Assembly: GCF_003148495.1 (NCBI RefSeq)
Contig: NZ_QGGH01000001.1
Span: 186,986-250,985, forward strand
Length of the DNA: 64,000 nucleotides
Direction of reading: 5' to 3'
Source: Mesorhizobium loti
GTDB taxonomy: Bacteria > Pseudomonadota > Alphaproteobacteria > Rhizobiales > Rhizobiaceae
Part shown: positions 42,263 to 49,142 of the stretch, in pieces
Numbering within the stretch: the first letter of the stretch is position 1
Layout: each line of letters starts with the position of its first letter
The notes under the pieces: generated by a model
Seen by the model: the letters and a program-made list of their open reading frames with translations, nothing else
What the model was told of the DNA's origin: nothing
Database searches by the model: none
Position numbers and translations under genes: made by a program

Positions 42263-42978
42263 CGCGGCACCCTCACGCGGTGCCGGAACACCGGCTCGAA
42301 GCCCTTCGGTTCGAACTGATAGCCGCGACCCCAGACGGTGCGGACGACATCGAGGCCATCATTCATCTCGAGCAGCTTGTGGCGGAGCTTGCAGACGAAG
42401 ACGTCGATGATCTTCTGCTCCGGCTCGTCCTCACCGCCGTAAATGTGATCCATCAGGTCGGCTTTGGAAAACACCTTGCCGGGGTCGAGTGCCAGCGTGG
42501 TGAGCAGCTTCGCCTCCGCCGGTGCCAGCCGGCTCTTCCTGTCGCCGGCTTCGACAAGGCCGGTGTCGGCGTCATAGATGCAGCCCGGCATCTTGATGAA
42601 GAGGTGGTCGTTGTAGGTGCCGCGCCGCACCAGCGCCTTCAGGCGCGCGATGAACTCGTCGCTATGGATCGGCGCGGGCTGGACATCATCGGCGCCGCAG
42701 CGGAGGATCGTTGAGGCGGCGAGGGAGGTGCACTCATCGGCGTCGAGCAGGACGAACAGGATGTTTTTCACGTCGGCGCGACGGAAGTCGCGGCAGGCCA
42801 TTGCGGCGAAGCCGCTGTTCGCCGCCCTGATGACGCCGACCGCCTCGGGGTCACGGAAGAGCGCGCTGCACAAATCCTGCGGGAGTGGCTCGCCAGCGCT
42901 CTCGAAGCCGGCGTCCTCGGCCGCGGCGCGCAGCGCGCTCTCGATCTCGCGGGATGGGGCGGAGACGACGACACGCAT
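42259..42978 (-). CDS. CtrA-like OmpR-family response regulator with degenerate receiver
   Basis: 239 residues from ATG 42978 (TGATG overlap). The C-terminal domain is very close to the CtrA winged helix: KADLMDHIYGGEDEPEQKIID, VFVCKLRHKLLE and VVRTVWGRGYQFEP. The end of the receiver is also CtrA-like (GADDVQPAPIHSDEFIARLKALVRRG). However, the N-terminus (MRVVVSAPSREIESALRAAA) lacks the acidic EDD pocket and no phosphoacceptor Asp is seen at the usual site. It should bind CtrA-type sites without control by the CckA-ChpT phosphorelay. It may drive phage promoters or override host CtrA. Confidence 0.82.
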   Translation of the reverse strand: MRVVVSAPSREIESALRAAAEDAGFESAGEPLPQDLCSALFRDPEAVGVIRAANSGFAAMACRDFRRADVKNILFVLLDADECTSLAASTILRCGADDVQPAPIHSDEFIARLKALVRRGTYNDHLFIKMPGCIYDADTGLVEAGDRKSRLAPAEAKLLTTLALDPGKVFSKADLMDHIYGGEDEPEQKIIDVFVCKLRHKLLEMNDGLDVVRTVWGRGYQFEPKGFEPVFRHRVRVPR

Positions 42979-43385
42979 CAGGCCGCCCTCGCATTGAGCA
43001 ACGCCCGCGCCTTCGCGCGGCATGCTTCATCCATCTCGAAGCCGAAGGCGTAGACCGTCGTGAAGTTCAATCCGTGCGGCCGAAGCTTCTTGCGGATCCG
43101 CTTGATGTGGGACCGAATCGATTCTCCGATGTCGCTGATCGTATCAAGCTGGTCGAAGGTGTAGATCGCGGCCTGGATTTGGCCGTAGGTACCGACGCCG
43201 CAGTGGACGAGCAGGGCGAAGATCAGCGACTCCGCTTCGGTGAGATCGAAAGCCAACCGGGCGGTCTGGGCGATATCCAGACCACTGAGCTTGGCGATCG
43301 TCGCTTTCAGCTGGCGGTTTTCCTCCTCCAGGATCTCGATGCGATCGCGGAGGCCGTGGTTCCCGAAGACCTCGTGCCTGCTCAT
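42978..43385 (-). CDS. Orphan OmpR-type winged-helix DNA-binding protein with coiled coil
   Basis: 135 residues. Residues about 10-35 form a short coiled coil (IEILEEENRQLKATIAKL). The rest is a trans_reg_C-like winged helix (LTEAESLIFALLVH, IRSHIKRIRKKLRPHGLNF, VYAFGFEMDEA). It has no receiver domain. Its gene directly precedes the CtrA-like regulator with TGATG coupling, so a joint DNA-binding function or heterodimerisation is plausible. Confidence 0.68.
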   Translation of the reverse strand: MSRHEVFGNHGLRDRIEILEEENRQLKATIAKLSGLDIAQTARLAFDLTEAESLIFALLVHCGVGTYGQIQAAIYTFDQLDTISDIGESIRSHIKRIRKKLRPHGLNFTTVYAFGFEMDEACRAKARALLNARAA

Positions 43386-43603
43386 GCGAATTCCTCCGGC
43401 CGGCGCAGGACAACAACGGTCTTGGCGGCGATACGACGGACGAACCGGCCGGCGATCAGCTGGTTCAGGCAGACGTTGTAGGTGTTGTGATCAAGCCCGA
43501 GATCGGCCAGCACCTCGACGCGACGTAGCGCAACGGGCTGGCCTACTGGCCCGAGGCCTGTGAAGTAAGAGAGGAGTTCGATGGCGCGCGCGGCGGTGCT
43601 CAT
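43382..43603 (-). CDS. Small winged-helix-like protein
   Basis: 73 residues from ATG 43603 (MSTAARAIELLSYFTG). Helix-turn-helix-like content: LRRVEVLADLGLDHNTYNVCLNQLI followed by a beta wing (GRFVRRIAAKTVVVLRR). It probably binds DNA, and it precedes the two OmpR-type genes in the same overlapping set. Confidence 0.52.
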   Translation of the reverse strand: MSTAARAIELLSYFTGLGPVGQPVALRRVEVLADLGLDHNTYNVCLNQLIAGRFVRRIAAKTVVVLRRPEEFA

Positions 43604-43974
43604 CAGAATCCCCGGTCTGGTACGTAGAGGCAGAACGAATGCGGCGACGACATATCGCCGGCCGGCTTGCACTCGTGGTAGAATTCATCCTTGGATCGGT
43701 GGATCCGGTGATCGCCGTAAGGGATCAGTTCGCCGGTCGAAAGCTTGTAGCCGGCCGGTGTCTCCTTCACGTCATTGGCCGGCGCCTGTTGGCAATCCAT
43801 TCCGGAGCAGCATGCCGCATCGTATTGCCAGCCCGTTGGCGCGTCATGTGCGCGGGCACCACCGCACATCACGAAGATGATGAACGCGACCGAGGCAACC
43901 AGCACCGCGATCGCCATGGCCAGGCTGAGCGAATGGTTGCCGCGCATCCGGCCGTTGGCTGGGCGCGCGCTCAT
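43603..43974 (-). CDS. Exported cysteine-rich small protein
   Basis: 123 residues. Residues about 16-38 form one hydrophobic segment (LAMAIAVLVASVAFIIFVM) ending at GGARAHDAP, a plausible signal peptide cleavage site. The mature part has AACCSGMDCQ and two further Cys residues (YHECKPAG, SFCLYV), fitting disulfides. It matches a pattern common in rhizobia and their phages (CCS-x-x-DC ... CLYVPxRG) but has no known function. An exported protein in a middle operon may alter the envelope. Confidence 0.6.
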   Translation of the reverse strand: MSARPANGRMRGNHSLSLAMAIAVLVASVAFIIFVMCGGARAHDAPTGWQYDAACCSGMDCQQAPANDVKETPAGYKLSTGELIPYGDHRIHRSKDEFYHECKPAGDMSSPHSFCLYVPDRGF

Positions 43975-44273
43975 GCTGGCACCCGATCGACCGGCGCATG
44001 CTGCTGGCGGAAGACGTCGAGCCGCTTCGGATCGAGTGGTAGGAAGGAGCGGGCGTCGAAGACCGGCTCAAATGGCCCGGTCGGGCTCGGCAGTTCCGAG
44101 TTGTGGATCTCGTCGAAGAGGAGGAATAAGTACGACTGCAGGAACACCCTCGACCGGATTCGGTAGACTTGCCCTTTGCGGGGTAGCGTCACCCCGTCCG
44201 GGTTTTGCCCAGGCATGTTGTACTGCCAATTCCCATCGACGCAGGCGACGAGTTGCCCGAGGTGGTAGTCCAT
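43971..44273 (-). CDS. Small phage protein with SH3-like pattern
   Basis: 100 residues from ATG 44273, two bases after the upstream stop. The sequence YHLGQLVACVDGN..., LPRKGQVYRIRSRVF resembles a small beta-barrel protein often found in phage middle operons, and it ends with FDARSFLPLDPKRLDVFRQ. The function is unknown. Confidence 0.52.
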   Translation of the reverse strand: MDYHLGQLVACVDGNWQYNMPGQNPDGVTLPRKGQVYRIRSRVFLQSYLFLLFDEIHNSELPSPTGPFEPVFDARSFLPLDPKRLDVFRQQHAPVDRVPA

Positions 44274-44274
44274 C

Positions 44275-44898
44275 TCAGAACCTTTCCGGTACGGGTGCGG
44301 GTTGATATCGGCGGCTGAGTTCTTCGGCCTCGCGCTTGCGGCGCTCTGAGGCCACCCACAAATCGTCAACAGGTTGAGCGATTGCCGGCGCTGCGTAGAG
44401 GCAGGTGGCGTACCAGCCGGCCACGGCATCGGACCTGTCGAAGGAGAGGTCTTCGGCGTCGTGCGGTATCCAGCCGAGCGCGAGACACTTTTGAAGGATC
44501 TGTGGTTTCGCGATCTCGCCCTTGAGGTTCCCGCGTCCGATGAACTTGGATCGGATTGTCGAGATCGGCATTTCAACCGGCCGATAGATGCGGTGGTGGC
44601 CGGCCATCGCGAATAGACAGGCGATCACGCCGTACTTCAGATGGCTGGTAGCGGCGTTCGTCTGGCGCTTGAGATGCGAATCCGGAACGGGCTGCTCGAC
44701 GGCGAAGACATCGACGGGATGCTGCGCGATGAACTCCTGAAGCCAGCGCTGGGCACCGCAATAGATCATCTGGTGCGACGCCACCTTCGCTTTTTTGGCG
44801 AAGAAGTCGCTTCCCGATATCGGGATGCTACCAACAGGGCCGTAGCACCAACCGAAGCGGGAGCCGCCGTCGACGAAGAGGACGCGGGGCGGGCTCAT
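44275..44898 (-). CDS. RuvC/RNase H-fold resolvase-like nuclease
   Basis: 207 residues. Acidic residues are placed as in RuvC-type resolvases: Asp10 (LFVDGGSRFGW), Glu68 (VFAVEQPVPDS) and Asp154/Asp157 (FDRSDAVAGWYA). It probably cleaves Holliday junctions or branched DNA made by the phage recombination/replication system before packaging. It is ATGA-linked to the AP2/HNH-like gene. Confidence 0.72.
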   Translation of the reverse strand: MSPPRVLFVDGGSRFGWCYGPVGSIPISGSDFFAKKAKVASHQMIYCGAQRWLQEFIAQHPVDVFAVEQPVPDSHLKRQTNAATSHLKYGVIACLFAMAGHHRIYRPVEMPISTIRSKFIGRGNLKGEIAKPQILQKCLALGWIPHDAEDLSFDRSDAVAGWYATCLYAAPAIAQPVDDLWVASERRKREAEELSRRYQPAPVPERF

Positions 44899-45563
44899 GC
44901 GCGGGCCTCGGCCCTTGGGCGCTGAGCCGGCGACACAATGGGGGAGGAAGCCTTCTCCAGCGACCAGCCGCGCGACAGCCGCTGGTGCACTATCTTGTAG
45001 GTGAGGCCTTTGCGCTCACAATATTCAGCTAGCGAGACGCGCTCGCCGTCGAGATCAACCTCGACCGTCGTGCGCCGATTCCTGGCCTGCTCTACATCTA
45101 AAGCCCAATGGCAGTTACCGGGTTCATAGTTGCCGTCTTTGTCCTTGCGCTCGATCGAGTGCTCCGGTGTCGGCTTCGGCCCCATGTCTTCTACGAAGCA
45201 TTGGAAGCCAGGCTTGCCGTCGGCGCCATTCAGCCAGCGGTCGCAGACTGTGATGCCGCGCCCTCCATACCGATTGTAGCGCTGAGCATTTGGATTGAAG
45301 CAGCGCTGCTGGATACCGCTCCACGTCCCGGCTAGCGGATGTGTCCCGCCGGTGTTCAGCCCGTGAGTGGTGTTGCCGCGACCCTTCCGTTGGTTGCATC
45401 CGCATGAAATAGCGATGCCCTTGCGGAGCCCTTCGCCGCTGACCTGGCATTCTGCCCCGCATGCGCAGATACAATTCCAACGAAGATGCTTGTTGACCAT
45501 GCTCGCCGGGCCAAGCACGCGAAGCTGGCCGAACTGCTGACCTGATAAGTCGATGCGCTTCAT
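44895..45563 (-). CDS. AP2/HNH-like phage DNA-binding protein with zinc ribbon
   Basis: 222 residues from ATG 45563 (MKRIDLSGQQFGQLRVLG). An N-terminal zinc-ribbon (WNCICACG ... ISCGC) precedes the GGRGITVCDRWL, FVEDMGPKPTPEHSIERKD and YEPGNCHWA motifs typical of phage AP2/HNH-type proteins, followed by a C-terminal basic helical end. Such proteins are often mobile DNA-binding or homing elements. Catalysis is not certain because the HNH core is degenerate. Confidence 0.7.
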   Translation of the reverse strand: MKRIDLSGQQFGQLRVLGPASMVNKHLRWNCICACGAECQVSGEGLRKGIAISCGCNQRKGRGNTTHGLNTGGTHPLAGTWSGIQQRCFNPNAQRYNRYGGRGITVCDRWLNGADGKPGFQCFVEDMGPKPTPEHSIERKDKDGNYEPGNCHWALDVEQARNRRTTVEVDLDGERVSLAEYCERKGLTYKIVHQRLSRGWSLEKASSPIVSPAQRPRAEARA

Positions 45564-45625
45564 CTGATCTGAACCACAAGGTGAGCCGGCCGCAATGGCG
45601 GCCACAGGTCTTTACGATTGGAAAT

Positions 45626-46126
45626 TCAGTGCTGCGCCTTGGCTGCAGCGTCCCATTCTTCTTGGCTGACGGAGCCCTTAACGGCGTCGACAACAGCGGT
45701 TGTCGTCTCGTCCTGGTCATCGTCGCTCTCTTCGCGGCTGACGGCCGCCGCACCCAGCCCAAAACTGGCAAAGTTGCTTCCCAGCGCCGTGCGAATGTCC
45801 GTAGCAAAGTCGCGATCATCCGATTCCAGACCGTCGACCTTGCCGTCGGCGCGCTCGATCATGGCTTCGGCTTTGCGCTTCAGCTTCTGGGCATCGACGA
45901 TCGCCCGGATGACGCCCTTGTTGACGCCATGCTTTTTGGCGTCGCCGAGGATCTCTTTCTGGTCGGCGTCGGTCGCCTTCTGGATCGCCCGCTTCTTCAC
46001 CTTGAACTCGGCGTCGAGAACGCGGAGCTTCTCCTCGCGCTCCTGTTCGAGGCGGTCGAACTCCTCGACGAAGGAACCCGCCTCGGATGGGGATGCGCGG
46101 TTCGGGCGCTCATGCACTTTCGTCAT
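45626..46126 (-). CDS. Coiled-coil protein with weak GapR-like segment
   Basis: 166 residues, with AAGGAAA upstream of the ATG. A long charged coiled coil (residues about 18-90) includes ILGDAKKHGVNKGVIRAIVDAQKLKRKA, which loosely resembles the EAKGNGFDVKVLKKVVRIRKQ helix-turn of GapR/DUF2312. The C-terminus is acidic (SREESDDDQDE). If GapR-like it would bind overtwisted AT-rich DNA. The similarity is weak and other coiled-coil proteins cannot be excluded. Confidence 0.42.
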   Translation of the reverse strand: MTKVHERPNRASPSEAGSFVEEFDRLEQEREEKLRVLDAEFKVKKRAIQKATDADQKEILGDAKKHGVNKGVIRAIVDAQKLKRKAEAMIERADGKVDGLESDDRDFATDIRTALGSNFASFGLGAAAVSREESDDDQDETTTAVVDAVKGSVSQEEWDAAAKAQH

Positions 46127-46148
46127 GCCGGTTTCCTTCTGGCTGGGG

Positions 46149-46757
46149 TCAGGCGTCCCTGGGGACGCTCAAACGATGGATGGGTGGTGCGGAGGCGAGG
46201 CGGGCGTGATACCGGCAGTAGGGTCCGGTCTCGGCGGCATCGTTCCCACAGAACCCGAAGTCCTCGGCCTGGGGGTCGCCGTTCGGCCATTTGCAGGTTT
46301 GTTCCGTCAGCTCGGTGAGCGCGAGCTTGCGCGATACCGGCACGATCGACAGATCGATAGCTGAGCGACGCGGCTCACCGGTGAGGAGGTGGGCGGGGAG
46401 ACCGGGCGACTTCGCGCGCTGTTCCGCGCGAGCCTTGAAATCCGATGCCGGCGGATTGTTGGCGCCGCGCCATGAACTGGTCTGCTGGACGAGCTTGGAG
46501 GCGCGGACCGGCTTGGCCTTTGCTACCTTTGGTGCGGGGTCCGCGTCGGCCTTGCGCCGACCGGTCATACCCTTGCGTGGCTGGCCGTTGCCGAGAGAGA
46601 GCTTTTTACGATGGACGCGGCCTATTACCGCCGACCGGCTGGCATTCAGGAATTTCTTGGCGATCGCCGAGGCGGTGAGACCTTCCTCGCAATAGCCGAC
46701 GAGCAGGCGGTCGAGTTCAACCCGTGGGATCGTCGTCCAGTCTGGAAGGATCGTCAC
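46149..46757 (-). CDS. gcrA: GcrA-family cell cycle regulator
   Basis: 202 residues. The N-terminal helix-turn-helix (ELDRLLVGYCEEGLTASAIAKKF, RSAVIGRVHRKKL) and the C-terminal LTELTEQTCKWPNGDP...FGFCGNDA...GPYCRYHARLA motif identify GcrA. Host GcrA binds sigma70 and activates promoters bearing CcrM-methylated GANTC sites. The copy here has a divergent linker. It is ATGA-coupled to the next upstream gene. Confidence 0.9.
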   Translation of the reverse strand: MTILPDWTTIPRVELDRLLVGYCEEGLTASAIAKKFLNASRSAVIGRVHRKKLSLGNGQPRKGMTGRRKADADPAPKVAKAKPVRASKLVQQTSSWRGANNPPASDFKARAEQRAKSPGLPAHLLTGEPRRSAIDLSIVPVSRKLALTELTEQTCKWPNGDPQAEDFGFCGNDAAETGPYCRYHARLASAPPIHRLSVPRDA

Positions 46758-47266
46758 CGGGCGACTCCGCCATCGGCTTTGATTCCGGCGCGATCCAGTG
46801 CGCCAGCGAGTCGCCCCAATTCGCGACGTTCTTCGCCATCCAGAGCCGCGTCCTCAGCGGCAATAAGCGCTGCCAGACGGTTAGCCGTGGCGGCGAGTTC
46901 GAGCCTTGCACGTCGTGCCTCCTCCAGCGCCTCGATCTCGAGCAGCGCCTTCATCTCGTACCATTCGACGCGGCGAGCGTCATCGTTGTAGATCGCCCGG
47001 ACACGACGAGGTGTCACCTTGCGGGCAAATGTCGTCGGGACGCGCTTGCACAGCTCCGAGTAGATCTTGCCGTACTGCAGCCGAGCCGGGGTCTTCGGGA
47101 GCAGCAGCTCGCCGACGGCGCGGATGACATCGCGTGGTGCCCGGTCGTCGGGAGAAAAGGCGATGGCTACTCTAGACATTCCGCCACCGCCCACCGTCGG
47201 CCCGCTGTGGGCCTTGGTAAGATTTTCCAAGCTCGCGCTCGAAGTTTCCAAGTCCGCGTTTCGCAT
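46754..47266 (-). CDS. Unknown protein, first gene of the leftward middle operon
   Basis: 170 residues if started at ATG 47266 (GGAG upstream); a shorter form beginning MSRVAIAFSPDDRA at 47179 is possible. Helical, with a basic central stretch (TTFARKVTPRRVRAIYNDDARRVEWYEMKALLEIEALEEARRARLE in part) suggestive of DNA binding plus a coiled coil. It opens the operon that includes gcrA and the CtrA-like gene. Confidence 0.5.
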   Translation of the reverse strand: MRNADLETSSASLENLTKAHSGPTVGGGGMSRVAIAFSPDDRAPRDVIRAVGELLLPKTPARLQYGKIYSELCKRVPTTFARKVTPRRVRAIYNDDARRVEWYEMKALLEIEALEEARRARLELAATANRLAALIAAEDAALDGEERRELGRLAGALDRAGIKADGGVAR

Positions 47267-47326
47267 GGCTGCTATCTCCATTTCCAGCGACGGAACACGG
47301 AGATGCGAGCAATGCCCGGGCGGAGA

Positions 47327-47370
47327 CAAAAAAGCGGTGGCCCATGCCAAACAGGACAGACAGGGCCACC
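47327..47370 (-). terminator. Intrinsic terminator of the leftward Cro-like/GIY-YIG transcript
   Basis: On the minus strand GGTGGCCC and GGGCCACC form a perfect 8-bp stem with a 19-base loop, followed by GC and six T residues (plus-strand A6 at 47328-47333). It lies about 250 bp past the GIY-YIG-HTH stop and before the middle operon, so leftward read-through would need antitermination or a separate promoter between 47267 and 47327. Confidence 0.65.
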
Positions 47371-47436
47371 AAGCCGGCGTGGGTTGGGGTGCGCCGGCAA
47401 TCGCGCGACAGGGCGACACGCGAAATCAAATCAAGG

Positions 47437-47463
47437 GCGGCTCCGGCGAAAGCGCGGAGCCGC
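47437..47463. other. GC-rich hairpin upstream of the small rightward gene
   Basis: GCGGCTCC (47437-47444) pairs perfectly with GGAGCCGC (47456-47463) around an 11-base loop. On the minus strand it is followed by CCTTGATTTGATTTC, a weak T-rich tail, so it may add to termination. On the plus strand it lies 20 bp before the ATG of the 45-residue gene. Confidence 0.5.
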
Positions 47464-47483
47464 AAGCTTATCGGGGTAGGAAA

Positions 47484-47621
47484 ATGGACCTGGAGACGGT
47501 CATCAAAGAGCTGCAGAAGCGGGTCGCCCATCTCGAGACGGAGATCGAGACCGAGCAGCTGCTCAAAGCTCTGCGGCCCGGCCTGCTGGCGCGACTGGCG
47601 GAGGTCTTTGGGCTGCGCTGA
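47484..47621 (+). CDS. Small coiled-coil protein, 45 residues
   Basis: MDLETVIKELQKRVAHLETE continues to ARLAEVFGLR; a leucine-zipper-like heptad pattern covers most of the protein. GGTAGG lies 5-10 bases upstream of the ATG. It is convergent with the GIY-YIG-HTH gene (stops three bases apart) and probably is expressed in the lysogen from its own promoter, or is antisense-adjacent noise. The clear amphipathic pattern favours a real gene. Confidence 0.5.
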   Translation: MDLETVIKELQKRVAHLETEIETEQLLKALRPGLLARLAEVFGLR

Positions 47622-47623
47622 CA

Positions 47624-48112
47624 TCACCGGGTGACCTGCCGCTTAACCAGGCTGTCAAACGGCACGGCGCCTTCGGAAAGCTTGCTGATCTTCGTCGCTG
47701 TATCGAGCGACGCTCCAGTCTCGCCGGCTTCCAACATGGAGATGAATGAGGTGTTGACGCATAGCAGCCCGGCAAGCTCCTGCTGTTTCATACCTGCGCG
47801 CTTGCGCCATGCGGCTAAGGGCGAATCGGTATCCAGGACTGCGAACCGCCTACCTCGATGGGCAGGCACTACATGCTGCGAGACGAACGACAGGAGTTCT
47901 TCGGTTGCGACGAACCATTCTCCGCGCGCTCTGGTCGATTGGAACTTCTGGTGAATGTCCAGTTCATCCGCCTTGGTGCCCGGCCAGTAGCCAAGCAGGT
48001 CGCACGGGAAGGGCGTGTCGGCCGCGATCTTGTTCAGGCGTCGTTCCGGATTTTCGGAATAGCCGAGCTTGACGTGACCTGCGCATTCGATGGCGTAGAT
48101 GTGTCCGGTCAT
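47624..48112 (-). CDS. GIY-YIG (T5orf172/MUG113-like) domain fused to XRE-type HTH
   Basis: 162 residues. Residues 1-90: GHIYAIECAGHVKLGYSENPERRL followed by IHQKFQSTRARGEWFVA, the GIY-YIG/T5orf172-like pattern, with Tyr (IYA) and Arg (PERR) conserved and the Glu in GEWF. Residues about 98-150: an XRE/lambda-like HTH (SPLAAWRKRAGMKQQELAGL, SFISMLEAGETG). It is ATGA-coupled to the Cro-like gene and transcribed divergently from the XRE repressor. The GIY-YIG part may cut DNA near a site bound by the HTH or act as a DNA-binding regulator. Confidence 0.75.
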   Translation of the reverse strand: MTGHIYAIECAGHVKLGYSENPERRLNKIAADTPFPCDLLGYWPGTKADELDIHQKFQSTRARGEWFVATEELLSFVSQHVVPAHRGRRFAVLDTDSPLAAWRKRAGMKQQELAGLLCVNTSFISMLEAGETGASLDTATKISKLSEGAVPFDSLVKRQVTR

Positions 48113-48354
48113 TCGGTGGTGACCTCCACCACGGGGCGCGAGATACCTTCAGGCCATTCCGCGCCGACAGGCCAGTTCGTCGAGAACCACCAGACCGCGG
48201 CGTTGTAGCGTTCGGTGGTGAGATCGCCTCCGGCGCGGAGCGCGTCGATCTTCTTGCCATCGTTGAAGACCCGGCTGCTCACAGTTTTATCCTCGACGCC
48301 AGTTGCGGCGCGGTAGGCATCGACGATGGAGAGCAGGTGCTTAATTTCGAACAT
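48109..48354 (-). CDS. Cro-like regulator in the switch region
   Basis: 81 residues (MFEIKHLLSIVDAYRAATGV). KTVSSRVFNDGKKIDALRAG, LTTERYNAAVWWFSTNWP resemble a small HTH protein that often lies opposite repressor genes in alphaproteobacterial prophages. It is transcribed leftward from a TTGACA-containing promoter that embraces operator 48366-48379. It is likely the antagonist of the XRE repressor. Confidence 0.62.
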   Translation of the reverse strand: MFEIKHLLSIVDAYRAATGVEDKTVSSRVFNDGKKIDALRAGGDLTTERYNAAVWWFSTNWPVGAEWPEGISRPVVEVTTE

Positions 48355-48365
48355 GCAATATGGAT

Positions 48366-48379
48366 CGGTTAAAAAACCG
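48366..48379. promoter_or_regulatory. Repressor operator copy 1 (CGGTTAAAAAACCG)
   Basis: A 14-bp near-palindrome between the -35 box TTGACA (minus strand 48389-48384) and the start of the leftward Cro-like gene. A repressor bound here would block the leftward promoter. Confidence 0.75.
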
Positions 48380-48383
48380 GCAT

Positions 48384-48389
48384 TGTCAA
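48384..48389 (-). promoter_or_regulatory. -35 box TTGACA of the leftward early promoter
   Basis: A perfect TTGACA on the minus strand 30 bp before the Cro-like ATG. The -10 is poorly conserved (ATCCAT or CATATT in the region 48357-48365). Operator copy 1 fills the spacer, and operator copy 2 begins right next to the -35 box. The transcript would have almost no leader. Confidence 0.55.
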
Positions 48390-48403
48390 TGGTTATCTTA
48401 CCG
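48390..48403. promoter_or_regulatory. Repressor operator copy 2 (TGGTTATCTTACCG)
   Basis: Matches the 14-bp consensus with a one-base change in the first position. It lies 24 bp from copy 1 and 34 bp from copy 3, in the divergent promoter gap between the Cro-like and XRE genes. Confidence 0.65.
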
Positions 48404-48423
48404 AATGCAAAAGCGAGGCTGCT

Positions 48424-48437
48424 CGGTCAAAATACCG
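48424..48437. promoter_or_regulatory. Repressor operator copy 3 (CGGTCAAAATACCG)
   Basis: Ends two bases before the ATG of the XRE repressor gene, leaving no room for a ribosome binding site. Binding here could autoregulate the repressor promoter. The repressor mRNA may be leaderless. Confidence 0.75.
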
Positions 48438-48439
48438 GC

Positions 48440-48799
48440 ATGCTAAAAGACATACTCGCAAGGATAGATCGGAGGTTGCAGGAACTCGGCTTGAACGAGT
48501 CCCAGGCTGCGAAGATGGCTGGGCTCGGCGTCGACGGTATCCGCAATACCCGCCGCAGAATCGGGAGTGGCAAGGAGGATGCCGGGGTGTCCAGCACCAC
48601 ACTGGCAAAGCTGGCGCCGGTGCTGCAGACCACAGCGGGTTGGCTTATCGACGGTTCTGGCCCCGAGCAGATGCCGAACGAAAAGCTCAGGATGGTGCTG
48701 ATCGAGGCATCTGCGTTCCCGACCGAGATCCAGGAGCGCATAGTGGATTTCGCAAACTTCCAGATGAGTAATCAGCAGCGGCGAGAAACCGCTGCGTAG
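48440..48799 (+). CDS. Short XRE-family phage repressor
   Basis: 119 residues, starting MLKDILARIDRRLQELG. The HTH is NESQAAKMAGLGVDGIRNTRRRIG plus SSTTLAKLAPVLQTTAGWL, with the recognition helix around residues 28-40. The C-terminus lacks a LexA-type peptidase domain, so it is not SOS-cleavable by itself. It ends in a helix (QERIVDFANFQMSNQQRRE). It is divergent from the Cro-like gene and flanked by operators. The choice of ATG 48440 is based on the domain start; longer forms would begin within the operators. Confidence 0.78.
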   Translation: MLKDILARIDRRLQELGLNESQAAKMAGLGVDGIRNTRRRIGSGKEDAGVSSTTLAKLAPVLQTTAGWLIDGSGPEQMPNEKLRMVLIEASAFPTEIQERIVDFANFQMSNQQRRETAA

Positions 48800-49005
48800 T
48801 GCAGTTCGTGGCTGATCTGGACAGCCCACTCTCCACCGTGAAGAGCATGCATTGAAGCAGCAAGAGCTGCGGCATCTCGCTTTACCGCCGCGTGCGGATC
48901 GATAGGAGCTGGCTCTGCTGAAATCGGCACGACTGCAGCCGCAACAAACATTCCTGAAAGCACTGCACGTCTGCTCGGCTCGAAAGCCTTCTCTGCCGTT
49001 GCCAC
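48772..49005 (-). CDS. Small Tat-signal-like exported protein
   Basis: 77 residues. SRRAVLSGMFVAAAVVPISA has the twin-Arg pattern followed by a hydrophobic stretch of a Tat-type leader. The mature part is short (~45 residues) with a terminal Cys. Its 3' end overlaps the repressor gene's 3' end by 28 bp in convergent orientation. A similar SRRAVL leader occurs in rhizobial prophage proteins of unknown role. It may be expressed in lysogeny. Confidence 0.52.
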   Translation of the reverse strand: MATAEKAFEPSRRAVLSGMFVAAAVVPISAEPAPIDPHAAVKRDAAALAASMHALHGGEWAVQISHELHYAAVSRRC

Positions 49006-49114
49006 TTTCTCTCCCTAGCCCCTTTCTTGTTCTTGTTTGTTGCCAGCACCCCACAATGCTTTGTGTAGTGTCCCGTTTTAGGACGAATGTACGAATAGAA
49101 CCATTTGGCTGCTC

Positions 49115-49142
49115 TTAACAGGAAATATCCAACTGTAATAAT
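49115..49142 (+). promoter_or_regulatory. Candidate rightward promoter for the RHH gene
   Basis: TTAACA (49115-49120) and AATAAT (49137-49142) are separated by 16 bp, each matching consensus in five of six positions. Start of transcription would be near 49150, leaving a ~93-base leader before the Arc-like gene. Inverted CCAG-N12-CTGG lies in that leader. Confidence 0.45.
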
